A stretch of 38,831 bases of DNA, from positions 1-38,831 of the forward strand of contig DRGP01000086.1 in NCBI GenBank assembly GCA_011050015.1, given 5' to 3'. Below are positions 8,414 to 14,439 of this stretch, one piece after another. Position 1 is the first letter of the stretch, and every line of letters starts with the position of its first letter. The DNA comes from Leeuwenhoekiella sp. (GTDB taxonomy: Bacteria > Bacteroidota > Bacteroidia > Flavobacteriales > Flavobacteriaceae). Both the position numbers and the translations under genes were made by a program. The notes beneath the pieces are model-generated. The model saw only the letters and a list, made by a program, of their open reading frames with translations, was not told where the DNA came from and ran no database searches.

Positions 8414-9176
8414 TTATATTTTTAACCTGGCTTTTCAATTCTTCCATAGAGCGTTGCAGTTCACGCAATAATCCACTTTCTGAAGGTGTTTCCAGATTAA
8501 AAGTGAGCTTACTGTTTACCTGCCACAATTCCTGAATATCACTCACATTTACTTCAAAAGGAACATATTCCTGATTTAAGGAGATAAGTAATATTTTAGA
8601 GGGATCTGGAAGTTTTTGCAGTTTTTTTACCAATACAGAATCAGGTAGCACCACCACATAAATCTTGTTATTACTGGCTTCGTTCATACTGGCAACTGCT
8701 TTTCCCAGCACCCAGTCTTCCTGCTGAAAGCTAGGTAGCATACTGTCTCCCTCGATCTGAAAACCGCGATAGGTCGCGTTTCTATATTGTGGCAAAGGCA
8801 GGTCAAAAGCCGGGAGTTGCTGGTACCATTCTACGTCCTGTACATTATGCGGATAACCCGCTGCCGCCTTCTGATTGACCAGCACGAGGTTTTCATTATC
8901 CAGTTTATCAACCGTGACCACTTTAGGACTCACATCTCCCTTGCCTGCATTGAGGTTTTTCTGATTGCTAAAACCGTATAACCATAAGGGATTCACATTA
9001 TATATACGTAACAGTTCGGTCACGACCTGTCCAGAAAGTTTGGTGCGCCCACGTTCTATATCTGCAGTAGAATTTTTAATACCTAAGGCTTCGGCAAATT
9101 CGGTTTGTGTGAGTTGCTGTTCTTCCCGTATCTGCTTAAAACGGCGCACATCGCCTGTTACATCGTTGATTCCCAT
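8406..9176 (-). CDS. XRE-type regulator with S24 (LexA-like) peptidase domain
   Basis: This 256-residue protein joins an N-terminal Cro/CI helix-turn-helix (residues 10-60, with LTQTEFAEALGIKNSTADIE) to a C-terminal LexA/UmuD-like S24 peptidase fold. The catalytic Ser145 is in IEGDSMLPS and the Lys184 general base in DSVLVKKLQ; the 39-residue spacing is close to that in LexA. A candidate self-cleavage site Ala106-Gly107 lies in QKAAAGYPH, as in LexA and CI. Residues 234-254 look like a short coiled coil. Together these suggest a repressor inactivated by self-cleavage on DNA damage. It is divergent from a radical-SAM DNA-metabolism gene pair, with three GG-N7-CC dyads between them, so it probably controls that pair. 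A phage-derived repressor is an alternative, but no phage genes are near. Confidence 0.88.
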   Translation of the reverse strand: MGINDVTGDVRRFKQIREEQQLTQTEFAEALGIKNSTADIERGRTKLSGQVVTELLRIYNVNPLWLYGFSNQKNLNAGKGDVSPKVVTVDKLDNENLVLVNQKAAAGYPHNVQDVEWYQQLPAFDLPLPQYRNATYRGFQIEGDSMLPSFQQEDWVLGKAVASMNEASNNKIYVVVLPDSVLVKKLQKLPDPSKILLISLNQEYVPFEVNVSDIQELWQVNSKLTFNLETPSESGLLRELQRSMEELKSQVKNIKA

Positions 9177-9197
9177 ATCGTAAATATACCATTATTT

Positions 9198-9250
9198 GGA
9201 AAAAATCCTAATAAATCTTTGGAAAAAGTCCGTAAAATAGGAAAATTACC
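9198..9250. promoter_or_regulatory. Candidate operator: three GG-N7-CC dyads
   Basis: Between the S24 regulator and the radical-SAM gene lie GGAAAAAATCC (9198-9208), GGAAAAAGTCC (9221-9231) and GGAAAATTACC (9240-9250). The first two sit inside a 14-nt direct repeat, TTTGGAAAAArTCC. The third ends 1 nt before the TAnnTTTG box of the radical-SAM gene. Evenly spaced dyads next to a promoter and beside a repressor gene are what an autoregulated operator would look like. This is inferred from sequence only. Confidence 0.5.
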
Positions 9251-9251
9251 T

Positions 9252-9259
9252 TAATTTTG
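9252..9259 (+). promoter_or_regulatory. Bacteroidota -7 promoter box for the radical-SAM pair
   Basis: TAATTTTG matches TAnnTTTG and lies 96 nt upstream of the radical-SAM start codon. It abuts the third GG-N7-CC dyad, so bound repressor would block it. Confidence 0.55.
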
Positions 9260-9355
9260 GAATATCGCTTAGCATTATATGAATATTCAAAAATCCGGTG
9301 AAATAATAGAAAAATCGGCTTTTTACAGGGCAAAAACTGCAATAAATCCAGCCTT

Positions 9356-10615
9356 ATGAACTTTGAACGCATCAAGGAAAAACTAACTATTCTCGCGGAC
9401 GCGGCAAAATATGACGTTTCGTGTTCGAGTAGTGGCAGCAACCGTAAAAATATTAATAAAGGGCTGGGTGATAGCAGCGGCATGGGAATTTGCCACAGCT
9501 ATAGCGAGGATGGCCGGTGCATTTCACTCTTAAAAATTTTACTGACCAACCACTGCATTTTTGATTGTGCCTATTGTGTGAGCCGCAGCAGCAATGATAT
9601 AAAACGGGCTGCCTTTAAAATTCAGGAAGTGGTAGACCTGACCATTAATTTTTACCGGCGTAATTATATTGAGGGCCTTTTCCTGAGCAGCGGTATTTTT
9701 CATACGCCAGATTATACGATGGAACGGCTTATTGCGGTTGCCAAAAAACTGCGTCTGGAAGAAAATTTCAACGGCTATATTCATCTGAAGTCCATTCCCG
9801 GAGCGAGCGATGAACTCATGCGGGAGGCGGGACTGTACGCAGACCGGTTGTCTATAAATATTGAGATTCCCACGGTTTCGGGTTTAAAATTACTTGCGCC
9901 AGAAAAAGACCACAAAGATTTCATTAAACCGATGGAGAAGGTTAAAAATGAAATCATTCAATATAAAGAGGAAAAAAAGCTTATAAAATCGACTCCAAAA
10001 TACGCGCCGGCCGGGCAAAGTACACAAATGATCGTGGGGGCAACCGGAGAAAGTGACAAGGATATCATGTATTCTGCCGTGCATTATTATGCAAAATATC
10101 AGATGAAACGGGTCTATTATTCAGGATATGTGCCAGTGATGCAAGATGAGCGTTTGCCCGCCCTAGGATCAGAAGTTCCTATTTTAAGGGAAAATAGATT
10201 GTACCAGACCGACTGGTTACTGCGGTTTTATGGTTTTGATGTACGTGAATTGCTCAATAATGAGCATCCCAACCTTGATGTGGATATAGATCCCAAACTG
10301 GGCTGGGCACTGCGCAATATGCATGAATTTCCCATAAATGTAAATACCGCTGAAAAACGTATGCTTGCCCGCATTCCCGGATTGGGTATGAAATCTGTGC
10401 ATAAGATCATCAATGCCCGTCGCTACCGAAAACTATCTCTAGATCATCTAAAAGCGATAGGCGTAGCATTGAACCGGGCAAAATATTTTATCGTTTGCGA
10501 TACACGCGACTGGCGTTTTAACGACCTCGCCCCAGAGCGTATCAAAAGCATGATCTTACAAGGATCGCAAAGCAAATATCAAAAAATGTACAACCAGCAG
10601 CTGCGCTTATTTTGA
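9356..10615 (+). CDS. Putative DNA modification/repair radical SAM protein (TIGR03916 type)
   Basis: This 419-residue protein is a radical SAM enzyme. The 4Fe-4S cluster ligands are Cys67, Cys71 and Cys74 in NHCIFDCAYC (CX3CX2C). Conserved blocks such as DSSGMGICHSY before the motif and ILLTNHCIFDCAYCVSR are typical of the family annotated as putative DNA modification/repair radical SAM. The C-terminal third holds a helix-hairpin-helix-like segment (ARIPGLGMKSVHKIINARR), a non-specific DNA-binding element that supports a DNA substrate. The family is known to occur together with a DNA-metabolism partner, and that partner follows 5 nt downstream. The chemistry is not established. The ATG at 9356 is the first in frame and fits the family N-terminus. 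Confidence 0.9.
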   Translation: MNFERIKEKLTILADAAKYDVSCSSSGSNRKNINKGLGDSSGMGICHSYSEDGRCISLLKILLTNHCIFDCAYCVSRSSNDIKRAAFKIQEVVDLTINFYRRNYIEGLFLSSGIFHTPDYTMERLIAVAKKLRLEENFNGYIHLKSIPGASDELMREAGLYADRLSINIEIPTVSGLKLLAPEKDHKDFIKPMEKVKNEIIQYKEEKKLIKSTPKYAPAGQSTQMIVGATGESDKDIMYSAVHYYAKYQMKRVYYSGYVPVMQDERLPALGSEVPILRENRLYQTDWLLRFYGFDVRELLNNEHPNLDVDIDPKLGWALRNMHEFPINVNTAEKRMLARIPGLGMKSVHKIINARRYRKLSLDHLKAIGVALNRAKYFIVCDTRDWRFNDLAPERIKSMILQGSQSKYQKMYNQQLRLF

Positions 10616-10620
10616 ATATC

Positions 10621-11367
10621 ATGCAAAGCCAACTTGTTTATGATGGAAGCTTTGACGGTTTTCTCACTGCGGTCTTTATGGTGTATGAAGAGCGGCTTCA
10701 TGTGGTGAGTTTTACGCCCCAAACTTATTTTCAGACCGGGTTTTTCTCAGAAAGGATCGAAGTGATTACCGACCTTAAAAAGGCAGCCCGTGTTTGGAAG
10801 GGACTGGAAAAATTCAAAGGTTTCCGTAATGAGGTGTACTGGTCTTTTTTGAGTGAAATAGAAGGTAACGAATGTGTGCTGCTGCAAGCGATACAGTATG
10901 TGCTCAAAACCGCCCATGTTTCAGATTACGGGCATCCACAACTACTGAGTACCGCACAGGTAAGAAAAATGGTAGGCCGGGAAAAGCACCGCATGGAAGC
11001 ATTTATACGCTTTCAGCTTACCAAAGATGTTATTTATTTTGCGACCATTGAACCAGATTTTAATGTGCTTCCACTTCTTGTGAAGCATTTTAAAAACCGT
11101 TATGCAGATCAACAGTGGATTATTTATGACGTTAAACGTAACTATGGTTTATATTATGACCTTTCCAGTGTAACTCCCATGCAGATGGATTTTGCCAAAA
11201 ACTCTTCTGAAAAGTCTATTTTCACCCAAGATGAGGCAGATTATAGTGAACTTTGGAAAAATTATTTTAAAAGCACCACCATTAAATCGCGCATCAATTT
11301 AAAACTGCATATTAGACACGTTCCCAAGCGCTATTGGAAATACCTTAATGAAAAATCCCCTGGTTAA
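10621..11367 (+). CDS. Radical-SAM-associated putative DNA metabolism protein (TIGR03915 type)
   Basis: This 248-residue protein matches the family that always accompanies the preceding radical SAM enzyme. It starts MQSQLVYDGSFDGFLTAVF, the conserved YDGSFEGFLTAVF-like opening, and contains the late DVKRNYGLYYDL block and a C-terminal NLKLHIRHVPKRYWKYL stretch. In some bacteria this domain is joined to a uracil-DNA-glycosylase-like domain; here it stands alone. A TTG three codons upstream is also possible, but the ATG at 10621 fits the family start and leaves a 5-nt gap to the radical SAM stop codon, so the two are co-transcribed. Its biochemical role is unknown; a DNA-lesion handling function is inferred from partner and context. 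Confidence 0.88.
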   Translation: MQSQLVYDGSFDGFLTAVFMVYEERLHVVSFTPQTYFQTGFFSERIEVITDLKKAARVWKGLEKFKGFRNEVYWSFLSEIEGNECVLLQAIQYVLKTAHVSDYGHPQLLSTAQVRKMVGREKHRMEAFIRFQLTKDVIYFATIEPDFNVLPLLVKHFKNRYADQQWIIYDVKRNYGLYYDLSSVTPMQMDFAKNSSEKSIFTQDEADYSELWKNYFKSTTIKSRINLKLHIRHVPKRYWKYLNEKSPG

Positions 11368-11664
11368 CGTTTATTATTAATCCCCGCTTCAGTTTTTATT
11401 CCTTGACCTTCCTTCATGTTTCAAAATTTAAAAACTGTTTCAAAAGCATACCTCCCGATCTGGCTCGAAGAAAGTTGATTTTTTACTAAATCAAAATCTG
11501 ATTTATTTTGCTGAAATACAATAAATTATATATTGAATCCTGCCATATGATCCATCTTAATTTTTTTTAATGATTTTAGTTAAATTATTCATCATTCGCT
11601 TTAATGGTATTTGTTAAATTACATACATTTACCGCCGTAAACACTAATTATAAAACGACTTAAC
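11368..11664 (+). other. Intergenic region with a weak promoter match
   Basis: No gene is visible in these 297 nt. The sequence becomes very AT-rich towards the right. TACATTTA at 11624-11631 matches seven of eight positions of TAnnTTTG and lies 33 nt before the following ATG, so it is the likely promoter of the acidic lipoprotein gene. No clear terminator hairpin was found after the DNA-metabolism gene. Confidence 0.45.
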
Positions 11665-11886
11665 ATGAAAAAATTAATGTACAGTGCTTTTGCACTATTG
11701 CTTTTTGTATCGGTTTCTGCTTGTCGCGAAACTCAAGCGGATAAGACTGAGGATGCTATGGAAGATGTAGGAGACGATATTCAAGATGCTGCTGATGACG
11801 CTGGTGATGCTATTGAAGACGCTGCAGATGATGCTGGTGACGCAATTGAGGATGGCACAGACGAAATGACTGACGACAATATGTAA
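11665..11886 (+). CDS. Small acidic lipoprotein with four 11-residue repeats
   Basis: This 73-residue protein has a lipoprotein signal (MKKLMYSAFALLLFVSVSAC, lipidated Cys20). From residue 30 to the C-terminus it is built of exactly four 11-residue units: DAMEDVGDDIQ, DAADDAGDAIE, DAADDAGDAIE and a degenerate DGTDEMTDDNM. Eleven-residue periodicity gives an extended amphipathic helix, as in some stress and lipid-binding proteins. Here almost every polar position is Asp or Glu and there are no basic residues in the repeats, so the protein should be very acidic and may bind cations or keep the envelope hydrated. The last two ideas are guesses. It is a single-gene unit ended by a strong terminator. 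Confidence 0.85.
   Translation: MKKLMYSAFALLLFVSVSACRETQADKTEDAMEDVGDDIQDAADDAGDAIEDAADDAGDAIEDGTDEMTDDNM
11752..11883 (+). repeat. Four tandem 33-bp coding repeats
   Basis: The units are 11752-11784, 11785-11817, 11818-11850 and 11851-11883. Units 2 and 3 encode identical peptides but differ at six synonymous third positions, so they are old copies kept by selection and not a fresh duplication. Confidence 0.85.
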
Positions 11887-11905
11887 TATTGTTCTAATAT
11901 CAAAT

Positions 11906-11942
11906 AAAACTGCCTGAAAATATAATGTTTTCAGGCAGTTTT
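11906..11942. terminator. Bidirectional intrinsic terminator
   Basis: A perfect 15-bp stem, AAAACTGCCTGAAAA (11906-11920) with TTTTCAGGCAGTTTT (11928-11942), closes a 7-nt loop TATAATG. T and A runs flank the two sides, so it can stop both the acidic lipoprotein gene and the convergent fabD. Confidence 0.92.
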
Positions 11943-11960
11943 TTAGTTATAACTTGTTTT

Positions 11961-12842
11961 CTAAGCGAGCAGAGCACTTTTAGTTTCTACACTGCGATCT
12001 ATTTTTTTTACAAGGCCTTGCAATACTTTTCCAGGACCAACTTCTATAAATTCAGTGGCGCCATTTTCGATCATTTTTTGAACACTTTGCGTCCATTTTA
12101 CCGGTGAAGTAAGTTGAAAAAGCAGGTATTCCTTAATTTCTTCTGGTTTTTTGACCGCAAACGTACTTACATTTTGATAAATGGGGCAATGCGGTTTTTC
12201 AAAGGTTGTATTTTCAATAGCGGCAGCGAGTTCTTCACGGGCCGGTTCCATAAGTGGGGAGTGAAATGCGCCACCCACGGCCAGGATCATCGCACGCTTT
12301 GCGCCACGTTCCTTCAAACGTTCACAAGCTTCTTCCACCGCTTTGGTTTCTCCAGAGATAATTAATTGGCCGGGGCAGTTATAGTTGGCTGCGACCACAA
12401 TTCCATCTACATCGGCGCAAACAGATTCTACCGTCTCGTCATCAAGACCCAGAACGGCAGCCATGGTAGAAGGGGTTTTTTCACAGGCTTTTTGCATCGC
12501 TTGCGCACGGTGAGCTACTAGCTTGAGACCGGCCTCGTAAGTCAATGCCCCGTTTGCAACCAGCGCAGAAAATTCACCGAGGGAATGCCCGGCCACCATA
12601 TCGGGATGAGCATCAGGTAAACTTTTAAAAAGCGCCACCGAATGAATAAATATGGCCGGTTGGGTAACTTTGGTTTCTTTAAGTTCATCGGCACTGCCTT
12701 CAAACATGGTTTTGGTAATGTCAAAACCCAAAATGTCATTGGCCTTCTTAAAAAGTTTTTGCGCTTCTTGCGACGATTCATACACGTCTTTGCCCATTCC
12801 TGTAAATTGTGCCCCCTGACCAGGGAATATATATGCTTTCAT
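11961..12842 (-). CDS. fabD: Malonyl-CoA:ACP transacylase
   Basis: This 293-residue cytoplasmic enzyme moves malonyl groups from CoA to acyl carrier protein for fatty-acid synthesis. The N-terminal FPGQGAQFTGMG block is diagnostic. The nucleophile Ser87 is in GHSLGE, Arg112 in HRAQAM binds the malonyl carboxylate, and His194 in GGAFHSPLM completes the dyad. Length and end (EVGPGKVLQGLVKKI) are normal. It stands alone, with its own TAnnTTTG box 22 nt upstream and a shared terminator downstream, so it is not in a fab operon here. Confidence 0.97.
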   Translation of the reverse strand: MKAYIFPGQGAQFTGMGKDVYESSQEAQKLFKKANDILGFDITKTMFEGSADELKETKVTQPAIFIHSVALFKSLPDAHPDMVAGHSLGEFSALVANGALTYEAGLKLVAHRAQAMQKACEKTPSTMAAVLGLDDETVESVCADVDGIVVAANYNCPGQLIISGETKAVEEACERLKERGAKRAMILAVGGAFHSPLMEPAREELAAAIENTTFEKPHCPIYQNVSTFAVKKPEEIKEYLLFQLTSPVKWTQSVQKMIENGATEFIEVGPGKVLQGLVKKIDRSVETKSALLA

Positions 12843-12864
12843 GGTAGTTGTTTTAGTAGTTACA

Positions 12865-12872
12865 CAAAAATA
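12865..12872 (-). promoter_or_regulatory. Bacteroidota -7 promoter box for fabD
   Basis: The minus strand reads TATTTTTG, matching TAnnTTTG, 22 nt upstream of the fabD ATG. The leader would be only about 15-20 nt. Confidence 0.6.
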
Positions 12873-12952
12873 GTTATTTGTAAAGGATTATCGTTTTTTC
12901 GGGTGTTTGTTCTGTTTATCCCTAAGGAAAATCTAAAAAGGAATCCAAAAAA

Positions 12953-12985
12953 AGACCTGACAGGTTTTTGAAACCTGTCAGGTCT
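12953..12985 (-). terminator. Perfect palindrome / terminator after sucB
   Basis: AGACCTGACAGGTTT (12953-12967) and AAACCTGTCAGGTCT (12971-12985) pair perfectly over 15 bp with a 3-nt loop. On the minus strand the stem is followed by a run of seven T, so it can terminate sucB transcription. A palindrome of this wording is, from memory, frequent in flavobacterial intergenic regions, so it may also be a dispersed repeat. Confidence 0.8.
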
Positions 12986-13024
12986 GAGTTCATTCTGCAT
13001 TGCCCTTTTGGGGGTAAGGGGGAT

Positions 13025-14335
13025 TTACATTTCCAGTGTCTTAAGCACATCATTGTCCATCAGTAGTTCTTCAGGATTTTCAAGCGCTTCTTTAATGGCT
13101 ACCAAAAAGCCAACGGATTCTTTTCCGTCAATGATACGATGATCATAAGAAACGGCCACATACATGATTGGGGCGACCACAATACCGCCGTCGCGCACAA
13201 TGGGGCGCTCTACTATATTATGCATACCCAGGATCGCGCTTTGTGGTGGGTTGATGATAGGTGTGGAAAGCATACTGCCAAAGACCCCGCCATTGGTAAT
13301 GGTAAAGGTACCACCGGTCATTTCATCAACGGTGATCTCCCCATCACGGGCTCGTATCGCGAGACGTTTTACTTCTTGCTCAATACCACGAAAACCTAAA
13401 TTTTCTGCATTGCGAATCACGGGAACCATCAAGCCTTTTGGCCCAGAAACAGCAATGGAAATATCCTTATAATCATAGGTAAGCATCTCTTTGCCATCTA
13501 TCATAGAATTTACGGCGGGATATTGGTCAAGTGCACGTACTACCGCTTTAGTGAAGAAAGACATAAAACCAAGACTTACCCCGTGTTTTTCTTTGAAATC
13601 TTCTTTGTATTTGCTTCTCAAATCAAAGATGGCCTGCATATCTACCTCATTAAAGGTGGTAAGCATCGCAGTTTCATTTTTAACCGAAACCAAACGCTCG
13701 GCCACTTTCCGGCGTAGCATCGATAACTTTGTTCTACTTTCCCCACGATTTCCGTTACCTGGTGTCCCCATAGAAGGTTGTGCCTGCACAGCGTCTTCTT
13801 TAGTAATGCGCCCATCACGCCCAGTACCTTTTACATTCTTGCTATCTATCCCTTTTTCATCAAGGGTTTTCTTGGCAGCAGGAGATGGGGTTCCGGTTGC
13901 GTAGGTTTTATTATCCTGTTTTTGATCTGGAGTGGTGGACTTAGAAGGTTGTTGCGTTTTAGCATTGGCCTTGTCATTAGTGTCTTCTTTCTCCTGATCT
14001 TTTGACTTTAATTCTTTTTCGGCAGACTCGTCTTTTTTCTCCTCCTTTTTCCCTTGATCTTTTGATTCTTTTTTATCAGAGCCACCGCCGGGTTTTTCAG
14101 CTTCGGTGTCAATGAGGCAGACTACTTCTCCCACGGCTACGGCGTCTCCCACTTCCGCTTTTAGGGTAATGATCCCACTGGCTTCTGCTGGAAGCTCAAG
14201 GGTTGCCTTATCGCTATCTACTTCTGCTACGGGTTGATCTTTTTCTACATAGTCACCATCTTCAACAAGCCATTGTGCGATTTCAACTTCGGTGATGGAT
14301 TCTCCCGGGGAGGGGACTTTCATTTCTAAAGCCAT
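13025..14335 (-). CDS. sucB: 2-oxoglutarate dehydrogenase E2, dihydrolipoamide succinyltransferase
   Basis: This 436-residue protein is the E2 core of the 2-oxoglutarate dehydrogenase complex (TCA cycle). It has a lipoyl domain (1-75) with the lipoylated Lys43 in EVDSDKATLE, then a long hydrophilic linker rich in Lys, Glu and Asp (about 85-145). A peripheral-subunit-binding domain follows (about 148-185, with SPAAKKTLDEKGID and GTGRDGRITKEDA). The catalytic domain ends with SYDHRIIDGKE, where His399 and Asp403 are catalytic. The order E1 then E2 on the same strand, 104 nt apart, supports the succinyl type over pyruvate or branched-chain E2. Confidence 0.96.
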   Translation of the reverse strand: MALEMKVPSPGESITEVEIAQWLVEDGDYVEKDQPVAEVDSDKATLELPAEASGIITLKAEVGDAVAVGEVVCLIDTEAEKPGGGSDKKESKDQGKKEEKKDESAEKELKSKDQEKEDTNDKANAKTQQPSKSTTPDQKQDNKTYATGTPSPAAKKTLDEKGIDSKNVKGTGRDGRITKEDAVQAQPSMGTPGNGNRGESRTKLSMLRRKVAERLVSVKNETAMLTTFNEVDMQAIFDLRSKYKEDFKEKHGVSLGFMSFFTKAVVRALDQYPAVNSMIDGKEMLTYDYKDISIAVSGPKGLMVPVIRNAENLGFRGIEQEVKRLAIRARDGEITVDEMTGGTFTITNGGVFGSMLSTPIINPPQSAILGMHNIVERPIVRDGGIVVAPIMYVAVSYDHRIIDGKESVGFLVAIKEALENPEELLMDNDVLKTLEM

Positions 14336-14439
14336 AATAATTTGGTATTACTTTTTGATTTTGCAAATGCTAAAAATGGGATTTGCTTTATTGTTGTTTA
14401 TTCTCAATTTTAAGCCATTTTAGGCTGATTTTAATCTGT

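Noticed and set aside
8406-9176. Prophage repressor with associated phage remnants
   Set aside because: No integrase, structural or lysis gene is near; the neighbours are a DNA-metabolism pair and housekeeping genes.
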